Shown here: positions 1 to 10,067 of the stretch, piece by piece
How the letters are laid out: each line of letters begins with the position of its first letter
How positions within the stretch are numbered: position 1 is the first letter of the stretch
DNA from: Benincasa hispida
Lineage: Eukaryota; Streptophyta; Magnoliopsida; Cucurbitales; Cucurbitaceae
Direction of reading: 5' to 3'
DNA: 64,000 nt
Assembly (NCBI RefSeq): GCF_009727055.1
Contig: NC_052353.1
Span: 43,520,875-43,584,874, forward strand
Program-made: the position numbers and the translations under genes
Notes under the pieces: generated by a model
What the model was told of the DNA's origin: nothing
Seen by the model: only the letters and a program-made list of their open reading frames with translations
The model's database searches: none

Positions 1-714
1 TAAATATAAAATCTTTTTATAGAAGTTATATGTGATTTTATTAAATATTGTTCATTATGTTGTTCACTTTTTGAAGTATTATAATATTTTTAATCACAAT
101 TTAGTAGATACAAATCTTAAATCTAAAACCTAATCAAAATATTATTCCCACACAAATTAAAATATGGTAAAAACCTTAAATAAACGCATCTATTTTAATT
201 TTAGTAAAAATAAAGATTTAGTACGAAATTCACAAATTTATCTATTCTGTTTTAGAGACTTGTATGCATCTTCCAAACTATAATTCATTTTAATTTTTTG
301 ATAATTTGTTTTAAAAATTTATTTTATTAACCTCAATCTATGTCTATCTTGGAATTACAAGAATATAGTCTTTTTTCAACGCCTAAAATCGTCCGGATAT
401 AGCTAAAAACACGTCGGGATATCATCTATCGATGTCCATAAATAAATAACACCCACACATATATACATACACGCATACACAGACATATATATAAGAGAAA
501 CTCTTAGTTGAGATGTTTACTTCTATAGTAGTAAAAAATATTAAATAAAGATTTTAAAAAAAACCTAAAGAAATCTTCAATGAAGAAAGAAAAAAATTGA
601 AAAAGATACGAACTCAACAAACAATGTGAGAATAATGGTGACAAAAAATACAATATATATATATAACCAAAACGTAAAAAAGGAAAATAAAAAAAGATAC
701 CTGATGCAGATTGA
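1..714. other. AT-rich intergenic DNA
   Basis: No open frame of useful length or recognisable domain on either strand. It holds short A/T runs and a TA dinucleotide stretch near 650-664. A short stretch near 400-440 containing 'atcgatgtccat' resembles wording inside the putative miniature element at 58168-58495, but too weakly to annotate as a copy. Confidence 0.6.
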
Positions 715-1125
715 AGGTTTAATTTAGCTATTTATAGAATAAATTTAGATTTGAAATCTTAATTTGATTTAGTTTTTTTTTATTATTTTTAATTTTTAGA
801 TAACTTGATTTTATCTTTCAATTTAGAAAAAATCGGGAAAACCAAGTTTGATAAATTTTTTGATAAAAGAATAAATAAAACCAAATTTTGAAGTCAAATC
901 CACGTGAAATGAAATCCACGTCGAGGTTTAATTTAGCTATTTACATAATAAATTTAGATTTCAAATCATGATTTGTTTCGATTTTTTTATTTTCAATTTT
1001 TAGATAACATGTTTTTTATTTTAAATATAGAAAAGTATGAAAACCCAAATTTGATAGATTTTTTATTAAAAAATCAAATACAAACCACATTTGAAACCAA
1101 ATCAATGATAAAGTAAAGTATTTAA
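715..1125. repeat. two-copy tandem duplication, about 209-bp unit
   Basis: Copy one runs 715-923 and copy two 924 to about 1125. Both open with 'aggtttaatttagctattta' and then share a long diverged text (aataaatttagatt, tttttagataac, gaaaacc). The copies differ by many substitutions and small indels, so the duplication is old. No coding potential is visible, and its parent element was not identified. Confidence 0.75.
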
Positions 1126-1534
1126 AATTGATTTAGTTGTCAAATGACGCAAGATAACCTTATAACCATCATTTAAAAGGGGCAAAAACGGAAAACAATT
1201 TATTCTCTCTCGTAGTCCCTTTTAGATAGTATAGATAATTTTAATGTTTAATTTTTATCAAAATTGGTTAAATAACAATTAATATTTTCATGCAAGAAAA
1301 TACAACATATGAATTTATATGTTTTCAAATTTAAATTGAAAATGCTAATAGACAATAATAAAATATTAAAAATATTAATTATAAATTACTAGCAGACACT
1401 AAATTTGAATTCTATGGAAAATATTAATTTATACACATAAACTTTGAAGGTTGTATCAATTAAAACCATGAACATATAATTATATCAATTTAATCTCTAA
1501 ACATTCATAAGTGTATTAATTTATACCCTCCTCG
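1126..1534. other. AT-rich intergenic DNA with diverged dispersed-repeat text
   Basis: No gene. From about 1430 to 1530 the sequence resembles generic plant miniature-element text (repeats of 'tatcaatt' and 'aaac'). Similar phrases recur near 33790-33870 and 34480-34600 in this window. No target duplications or clean termini could be seen. Confidence 0.45.
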
Positions 1535-1976
1535 TGTAACAATCCGAGTTCAGGAGGGTACATGAATGAAATGACATCACATTCAGATGATAGAGATCCT
1601 AAGGACATGGAAGTATGGTTAAGAAGGATTTAAAATAACTAAAAGTTACTATCTATACCAACAAGGTATACCTTCCTTTTTCGTAGCTCAATCGTAGGAA
1701 CTCTAAAATTAAGCGTACTTAGCTATGAGAGCACAAAAGGATAATGTGTCAGGTTGACGGGAATGTAGGAGAATGTTGGAGCAAATAAGGTGTCAAATTT
1801 GGATTCAGAATCTAGATCTGAATCATGGGTCTAGGCCATTACACCTCAAATTTCGATCAATAAATATCATGTGAAACTAAAAATTTGATTTAATTAAACT
1901 CCTAGCATTTCATAAGTCAATCAATAAAGCATGGGCTAGTGAAGTTGCTAAGAGGGCTAGATGCTTTAAAATGTCC
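1535..1976 (+). mobile_element. Cassandra-like LTR fragment with 5S-rRNA-derived segment
   Basis: The fragment opens with TGTAACAATCC, a plausible LTR start. At about 1697-1743 it contains text that lines up with the internal promoter half of plant 5S rRNA: 'ggaactctaaaattaagcg' followed by 'tacttagctatgag' and 'aggat', against the 5S box A region (AACTCCGAAGTTAAGCGTGC...). Cassandra is an established plant TRIM retrotransposon family whose LTRs carry 5S-derived promoter sequence. The box C part is poorly preserved here, so activity is unlikely. From 1735 to 1976 the text is repeated at 33345-33592. The right edge is cut by the truncated copia-2 LTR. Confidence 0.55.
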
Positions 1977-3667
1977 CAAGAAGAGAATCCAGGAGGTGTG
2001 GGCTCTGGTGATTTTAGTGAGGTAAGGGAGAAAATTTTGCCTTTGAGAGGAAGAGATGGAATATGGGAGAAAACTTTTTTTCACTAAGAGCACACAACCT
2101 CTTTTTCTTCCAACTTGTTTGTAGGAAGAAGACAATCAAAATTAGAAAACTAATTTTCCACCTACGTGAAAGTGGAAAGAAAAGAAGGGGAGGGAGTTCC
2201 CTCCCATTAATTAATTTAATATAATTAAATAATATTAAATAATATATTTAATTAAATAAATAATTTTGATATATATTAATATGATAACTATCTTATCATA
2301 CAATATAAATTAAACTATATGTTATATCAAAGATAACATATAACCTATCGTTTTAATATTGTATCATATACAATATAACCTATATTTTTTTTTCTCTCAC
2401 TAGTGACACTTAATATAAATCACATTTATATTAAAAATAATATGACTCCAATTTACATAATTAATATTTGAATCATATTCAAATATTTATTTCCTCTCAA
2501 CTAAACTTTATATTATAATGTATCAAATACATTATAACAATTATATCATATAATTAATTTAACTTAATTATATCATATATAATTAATTCCCTCAATTAAT
2601 TTGAAAAATTCAAATTAATCCAAAAACTCATTCTCATTTAGTCCTATTGAGCTACCGAAGGGACCTCATAAACCTGTAGTTTGAAGCTCTAACTGTATGT
2701 GAATAATTAATTAAACTCTTTAACTAAATTATTCTAATTAAATTATTCACCATCCGTTAATTGTCGGGCACTCCATTAAAGACCGACAGCTGCACTCTTC
2801 ATACTACAGATATATTGTTGTATCTATTGGAAATAACCAATCAACAGTACGATGACCTTTCATAAATTGCTCGTAAGTATAGTTGGGCCAAAATTATCGT
2901 TTTGCTCCTGAAGTTACATCTAACTCCTTAAGTACCACTGACCCATCTAATGAATAATAAATCATAGCCCAACTATGATCATACCCCTCTCGAGCCAAGA
3001 GAGGGTGTAGTACCACATTGTTCAACCCATAAAACAACCCTTAAGGGAGCAATTTATCTACTTGCCTCGACATTGGGGAAGAAGTGAATTTCATCTTGTG
3101 TAGCTATGTTCCCAACTCTCCAATCAGACGAATTCCCAAAATGGTAGGCTTGTTGAGTTGGCAATCTGACCACTCTCACCCATACAAATTAAAGGATCAC
3201 CGTCATCGGTAGGAGTTCACAACTCACTCAAGATTCAGGTCATGTTACCTGTGGTCATCCTAGTGAAATGTAAGTCTTTATTATGAACGGCGTTATATAA
3301 TAAGACTGAACATTTCCTGGTCCGATCTTATAAAATCTCCTTTTCATAGAATATCTCCGTTAACATGTCTCCAAATGAATGATCAGGATGAGATTATTTG
3401 TAGTGCTTTTCAACAATTGTAACACCTACAAAGCGGGCCATACTCGTAGTGTCACCAAGATAAGGTATCCAACCTTATCCATCTACTATAGACTATTTAG
3501 GTTATCGCTTAAAGATGACCCACCATATGTCTCTACATATATGTTTAAGCTACAAGATAACTCTAAATATTAGTTTATTGGTTTGTGATTAATGCAACTA
3601 ATTTTAAAATAAAACATCAAATATTTTATTATATAAATAAAATGTTAGTACATTATAGTTACAAACT
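1977..3667 (-). repeat. copia-2 3' LTR, larger part (truncated and split by copia-1)
   Basis: This matches, block for block, the LTR at 29760-31687. Both contain the 'ccaggaggtgtgggctctgg' block, the run of AT-rich text, the stretch beginning 'tcctattgagcta', and the same junction text ending 'acaaactata'. On the minus strand it is the downstream part of the 3' LTR. The LTR start is about 18.7 kb away at 22367-22398, separated by the copia-1 insertion. About 200 bp of the distal LTR end present in the 5' copy is missing here, so no target duplication for copia-2 can be read. No coding sequence. Confidence 0.8.
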
Positions 3668-3672
3668 ATAGG
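3668..3672. repeat. copia-1 target-site duplication, left copy (ATAGG)
   Basis: The five bases ATAGG precede the copia-1 3' LTR end and recur at 22362-22366 directly after the copia-1 5' LTR. Removing everything between them restores continuous copia-2 LTR text as judged against the copy at 31660-31687. Five bases is the usual Ty1/copia target duplication length. Confidence 0.75.
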
Positions 3673-5001
3673 CAATAGAGTAAACTAACAAGCAACGAAA
3701 GAAATCAGAATCAATAATCACTCAAATTACACTTAATTCGAATTTAAAAGCATGCATCAAAACAGTTTTCTAAAGATGGTTTCAAGAATTCATTACCTAT
3801 GATTAAAACCCTTCAAATTCTTGCCAAAATTCACAAATTGGATCTTCAAATTCATAGCAAACCACCACAAAGAGCTTCTCTACTATCCTCTAACTTGGAC
3901 TGAGAGGTGAAGTCTTTGAATCAACTTAATTATGTGAAGGGAGAGGGAAGGGTTTTGAGAGAAAACCCAGAAAATCTGGAAAATTGCATGAATCAATCCA
4001 GTTTTAGATAATTGGAGTATTTATCAAACAAATTCATGCAGGCATTATCTAACCTTAAGCTACATGATTTAGTGGGCTTAGATGTAAAGAAATGGATTAA
4101 TCCACCTTAATTAATCTTGAAAGTTGGAGAAATTAACTATGTATTAAAACAATTTTAATTTACTTTTTTATTTACAATTTTCATTTAATTTTCACAAAAT
4201 TAAATTTAGATAAAACAAAAATTCTGAATTTAAATTTGAAAATGAAAAAGCTTTATTTGATAAATTAAGCAAATTTAATTAATTAATTAAATATTAATTT
4301 AATATCAAATATTAAATTAATTAAACACCTAATTGATACATGAATCTTGTTCATGTAATCCAATATTTAAATAAATATTTAAACATTATAATCTCTCTGA
4401 TTACATTCAATTTCAATAAATGAAACGTTTAATTGTATCGAATATAATAAAACAAACCCTAAATTGACTTTAAACACTTCAAATTCAAAACAGAAGTTCA
4501 AAAGATAATCTCGAATAAACAGAACTTCATAGTTAACTCAAGATTAAGATCCAATTACCCTATGTCATCGAATTTAAAATAGTCAATTTTACTAATAAAG
4601 TATCGTTATAAAGAAAAAATGACTATTTCGAGGTTCAATTTTATGCAAACACATTGCATAGGATGCCCTCACTCACAAGTCTACACATGAATGATTTTGG
4701 GATTACATCATTTGTATCAGTATACAAAATGGGTTGTATCCAATAGTGTCACTAGGATGAGGTACCTAATCTCATCCATATACTTATAGACCATTTTGGC
4801 TATATACTAAAACTTAATCCTCTTTTATATCGCCATATAATATTAAAGTATTCATATTATAGTCATGGATTTGTTTACTGGATTTTTATAATAGAATGCA
4901 ATATCGATAACAATTTATTGAATAAAATACTCAATAATACTTTTATTGATAGAATATGTTAACAATATTTATGAACTTTGATTTTTAGGACATTCCCAAC
5001 A
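3673..5001 (-). repeat. copia-1 3' LTR
   Basis: On the minus strand it begins TGTTGGGAATGTCC at 5001, directly after a purine-rich tract with GTGGGAGATTG, the usual polypurine context of this LTR type. It matches the 5' LTR at about 20700-22361 over several blocks (for example 'ccaccacaaagagcttctct' and 'agtattcatattatag'). It lacks roughly 450 bp of the middle of the 5' copy (21430-21960), so it carries an internal deletion or replacement. Its far end reads TTG rather than the canonical CA. Confidence 0.75.
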
Positions 5002-5129
5002 ATCTCCCACTTGGACTAATACAAATATAATGTTTGACAATGTTGAGAAAAATATAGAGAAAATACAATAAACTAGGGCATCTATATACCATTGACATTC
5101 TTCCACTTGCCCTAGGTTATCATGCTCGT

Positions 5130-8100
5130 AGTCCTAGTCTAACCAGGTGGCCCTCAGACACTTACTCGAGAGACCTTTCGTAAATAGATCAACAATGTTA
5201 TCTTTTGAGACTATTTTCGGGAATATCATGTCTCCTCAGTGTACTATCTCCCTAATGAGATGGTACTTTCTTTCGATGTGTTTTCCACATTTGTGAGTCC
5301 TCGGTTCCTTGGAATTGATAACAGCACCATTGTTGTCGCAATACAGGGTAATGGGCAGATGCATATTTAGAATTTTTTCCAAATCTAACAAGAACTTGCG
5401 TAACCACACTGCTTCTTTAGCTGCTTCGCATGCAGCTACATATTCTTCTTCCATCGTAGAGTCGGTTATACAACCTTGTTTGATGTTTTTTCAAACTATA
5501 ACTCTTTCGTTAAGAGTGAAAACTGTTCTTGAAGTAAATTTCCTAGAATCTACATTAGTCTGAAAATTGGAATCGGTCTATCCTATAAGGATCATATCCT
5601 TAGGTCCATACACAAGCATATAGTTCCTCGTTCTCCGAAGATACTTGAGGATGTTCTTGATTGCAGTCCAATGACTGTGTCTAGGGTTAGATTGGAACCT
5701 GTTGACGATTCTAACTGCAAAGCATATGACAAGACGTGTATACAACATAGCATGCATCAGACTCCCAACTACCGATACATATGGAATTCTTTTCATTTCC
5801 TATACTTCTTGAGGCATCTTAGGACACTACTCCTTTGACAAATGAATTCTATGTATAAAAGGTAGAAAACCGTTTTTGGAATTTTGTATATCATATCTTG
5901 ACAACATCTTCTCAATATAAGATGCTTGAGATAGTGCTAGGATTTTGTTCTTGCGATTCCGAAAAATTTGGATCCAAAGAACGTATTGAGCTTCTCCCAA
6001 ATCCTTCATTTGGAATTCCCATACTAACCATCTATTTATGTCAGCAAGGAAACTTGTCTCATTCCCAATGAGCAAGATATCATCATCACAAAAGACCAGG
6101 AACTACAGTTTTCCTGACTATTTTCTTGTATACACAAGGTTTGTCAACATTATGTTCAAAGCCATAAGACTTGATCGCAGTGTCAAATCGTATATTCTAG
6201 GATCTAGAAGCTTGTTTTAACCCATAAATGGATCTTTTAAGCTTACAAATCTTTTGTTCACGACCCTGTTCAATAAACCCTTCTAGTTGAGACATCAAAA
6301 TACTTTCATCAAGATGGTCATTCAAGAAAGTTGTCTTGACATCCATTTTCCATATTCCATAGTCATAAATATGTAGCAATGGATAAAAGTATTCTTATTG
6401 ATTTTATCATGGCATCAGAAGAGAAGGTTTCTTCATAGTCAACCCTCTCCCTTTAAGTAAAACCTTTTTCCACAAGTTTGGCTTTATAGGTTTGCACCTT
6501 GCCAGTTTGGTCTTGCTTTCTCTTGTAGATCTATTTACAACCTATAGATTTAACCCCATGTGGTTGATCTACAAGTTCCCAGATAGAATTGAAGTACATT
6601 GACTCCATTTTCACATCCATGGCTTTCATCCACTATTCCTTATCAACATCATCCATTGCTTGTTTAAAGGTTAATAGATCCTCTAGGCCATCATCAGGTA
6701 TGATGTTCTAAGCTTCTATTAAACCCATGTAGCATTCCAACTGATGAACAATCCTCCCACTATGTCAAGACATTCTCAACTCTTAAGAAGAATGTGATGG
6801 GACAACAACTATTGTTGATAGACCAGCTTGATCAACAACTTTTGTTGATCTTTCTGTAGTATCTTTGGTCATTTCATTCAATACTAGTTTACTACGAGGT
6901 TGATTATTCCTAATATGATCTTCTTCCAAGAATGTAACATTGGTCAATACAAATACTTTATCTTCTTGGGGATCATAGAATAATTCACCTTTTGTTCCTT
7001 TAAGGTATCCTACAAATAGGCATAATTTTGAATGTCGTTTCAATTTCTTAGGGTTTTGCACCAACACGTGTGTCAGGCATCCCCAGATTTTGAAGTAACA
7101 TGATCTACTTTTATGTCCACTCATGCGGTGTTTCTGAAACACTTTTTGAGGGAACCATGTCTAGAATATGTACAACAATCTATATAGCATACCCCCAAAA
7201 GGATTGAGGTAACTGAGTAACTCATCATTGAATGAACCATGTCTAATAAAGTTCGATTTCTCCTTTCTGTAACACCATTTTGTTGTGGTGTTTCAGGTTT
7301 TGTGAGTTGGGATTGAATTCCATGATCTACTAAATAGTCCTAGAATTGTAAATCCATATACTCACCACCCCGGTCTGATCGAAGTGTTTTAATTCTTTTT
7401 TCTAATAAGGTTTCAACTTCTGTCTTAAATTCTCTGAACTTTTCAAGAGTTTGAGACTTGTGACTCATTAAGTAAATATAGCCATATCTTGAATAGTCAT
7501 CAACAAAATTGACGAAATATTCATATCCTCTTCGAGCTTTGACATTCATCAGACCACAAAAGTCTGAATGTACAAGTTCTAGGGGTTCTTTGACACAAAA
7601 ACCTTTTCCAGTAAAAAGATCTTTTAGTCATTTTTCCTTCGCAACATGATTCACACAGCGGTAGAATTATCTTCTAACTGATTTAGTAGACCGTTTTTTT
7701 GCTAATTTCTCAATTCTATTGAAATTTATGTGACCAAGTTTGAAGTGGCAGAAATAGGCATTAGAAGAAATTTTTCGTCTTTTATTTTGAGTTTCTGCCG
7801 TTTTAAACATCTCTATATTTAAAATGTCTTTTTCATCAATTGGTTTTAATACATACAAGTTATTCTCAAGTCTAGCAGAACAAATATGAACACTTCTTGA
7901 AAAAACAAACATTTCATTGATTTCGAAAGACATTTTATATATATTTTCTAGTCGAAAAGATATGGAGATCAAGTTTCTTTTCATTTTGGTACATAATATA
8001 CATTCTTTAACAAAATGAAAGATTGTTTAAAATATAACTTGATGTCTTCTACTGCTTCAACTGAAATGACTTCTCATGTTCCCACTTTAAAAGTCATTTC

Positions 8101-9115
8101 ATTTTCTGAGAGTTGAGTCCAAGAACTAGTCTTCTGTAGAAAAGTGCAAACATGGTTAGCAGTGTCTGAATCTAATATCCAGGTTAAGTGAGAATTTTGC
8201 ACTAACCATGTTTCAATTACAAGTAAATCTGATTTACCTTGAATTTCCTCTTCTGCTCTCTTTTCAGCCAGATATTTCGGGCAGTTGCGTTTTCGATATC
8301 TGTCTTTTCCACAATTGAAACATTTTCCTTTGGGAGCCTTGGTTTTCTTAACAGCATGTTTCTTCTTCCCTTTTTCTCTTTTCTTCATTTGGATACTTTC
8401 ATCTTTAAAAGAGGAAGGGACAGACTTCTTTTAGTCTGAAAGCTTTGTTTTTTAAGATGATCCCTTCAGAAATTTTTTCTGTAAAACAACGTTTACTTCA
8501 CTTTCTTTTAATTTCATCATCGACTGGTAAGTCTGGAGTTCGTTAAATAGAGTAGTCAAGTTGTAATTAATCTTATTCATTACAACATTAGTTCAGAAGG
8601 TCAAGAAGCTCTTCGAAAGACACTCCAAGATCATACTAACTTGACTAGTCTCATCTATGATAGCGTCGTGAGCTTCTGCAATGTTAAAATGGACCATCAT
8701 GTCTAGGACATGCTCCTAATATTGGTCCCATCTTTCATGTGTGAGTTATAAACATTCTTTTTAACCTCATGTTGTACTGAAGATGACGGTTTTTCGAACA
8801 TCTCTTGCAACGATGCCATGATTTCACGGGTAGTGGACATAGCTTCATGTTTCTTATTGAGCCCATTAGATATGCTCACCAAGATGTAGACTCTCGCCTT
8901 CTTGTTAGTCCTTATCCATCTATCATAAACTTCCTATACATTTTAGTTAGTATTTGAATAGGGAAGAGGAGAACATTCCTCTTTAAAATAAACCTCAAGT
9001 CGTCAATCACTAAAATTATGTTTATGTTCGATTTCTAGTTAGAGTAACCTTCTCCATTGAATTTATTAGAAATAAGAAGTTGTATAATCGAGTTCGAAAT
9101 TGTTGAAAAATAAAT
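5130..9115 (-). pseudogene. copia-1 gag-pol polyprotein remnant
   Basis: Broken Ty1/copia polyprotein in many short open pieces. From the N-terminal side: gag text ending near 8450; a CCHC knuckle at about 8300-8330 (CFNCGKDRYRKRNC, with the histidine replaced by arginine); a protease signature at about 8150 reading ILDSDTANH, where the family has a glycine after Asp-Ser; GAG-pre-integrase text at 7667-7984; an integrase core at 7340-7549 with FVDDYSRYGYIYL and LRSDRGGEY, supplying two catalytic aspartates; integrase C-terminal text with KLCLFVGYLKG at 6783-7142; reverse transcriptase pieces at 6379-5578 (WKMDVKTTFLN, SIYGLKQASR, MKDLGEAQYVLW); and RNase H at 5454-5236 (EYVAACEAAKEAVWLRKF, YCDNNGA). 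Multiple stops and frameshifts make it non-functional. Confidence 0.9.
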
Positions 9116-10062
9116 AAATTCTATTAAACTTATGCATCTAAATCCAATTTTAGCAAAAGTAATAAAGTACCCATATTTCGTTATTTATTTGCAACGATCT
9201 TGACCAAATACTATATCTAGAATAACTCTTATTCCTATAGTTGTTTGGTTACCGTTTTCGGTCAAGAACTAACATTTAGTAACTCTTGTATGTGTGACCC
9301 ACCATTTTCAGATCTTATAGAACGGTATGAACATGCCCTAGAATTAGAAGATAATGTTCAAGATGGAACTATAAAACCCTATTCGTTTCTGAAGCTTAGG
9401 TTGTGCTAAATTCTATGTTACAACCCTCCGAAGCGATCGTCGCAATTAACGACTAGCTAGTATCGCCTAAAAATAACAACAGGTGCAACATTAGATTCTC
9501 ATGGTTCAAACTAATGGAGGAGACCGTAGGATAAGTTTACACATTTCCTTCACCCACTTACTATGAACTACTTCCCCCATTCACCTTGTTATTGACCCAT
9601 GCAAACACTTTCCAAATGGAGCAGACGCGATAAAAGCGACACGAAGCTGAGCATGGATCTCACGGTGTTAACTCTTGCAAAATTATATATTGTATATATT
9701 GTTAATCTCTCACTGAAGTATTCTAAATAATTGGGTTTTCTTTTACATAGGTATATTCCGGCTAATTTTAAACAACCTAAGTTTATATAGTTTTATCCAA
9801 GTATAACATTTATATTTGAATTTAAACCTACAATGTCTAGATGTTAAACAAATTTTGAACCTCACGTTGATCACACAAGCTCATAAAACCGGTTAACAAC
9901 ACTCAACATTTTAGTCATAATCCTTAGGTAGAAGGTAACGTAGGAGGTGTTACGTAAACCGTCAACTTAAATACCTCCAGCCTTAGACAAGATTATGAAC
10001 CGACTGAGTTTGTAACTGTATTTTATAAGATAACAACCTATTTTAACTATTAAAACAAGTTG
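9116..10062 (-). other. copia-1 5' leader (proximal part), non-coding
   Basis: This lies between the gag start (about 9110) and the gypsy insertion. It has no open frame. Blocks match the equivalent leader of copia-2 at 27600-28500 (for example 'aacttaaatacc', 'ccagcc', and text around 'gatcttgaccaa'). It resumes on the far side of the gypsy element at 20483. An unusually long leader of 1-2 kb is inferred for this copia type; it could hide an intron or a small lost frame, but nothing shows that. Confidence 0.6.
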
Positions 10063-10067
10063 CTAAC
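10063..10067. repeat. gypsy target-site duplication, left copy (CTAAC)
   Basis: CTAAC immediately precedes the TGTGAACC start of the gypsy 5' LTR and recurs exactly at 20478-20482 after the 3' LTR end TGTGACA. A perfect 5-bp duplication is expected for Ty3/gypsy integration and fixes both outer borders. Confidence 0.93.

Noticed and set aside
1697..1743. Genuine 5S rRNA gene
   Set aside because: Only about the middle third is recognisable, box C is degraded and the stretch is embedded in an LTR-like repeat.
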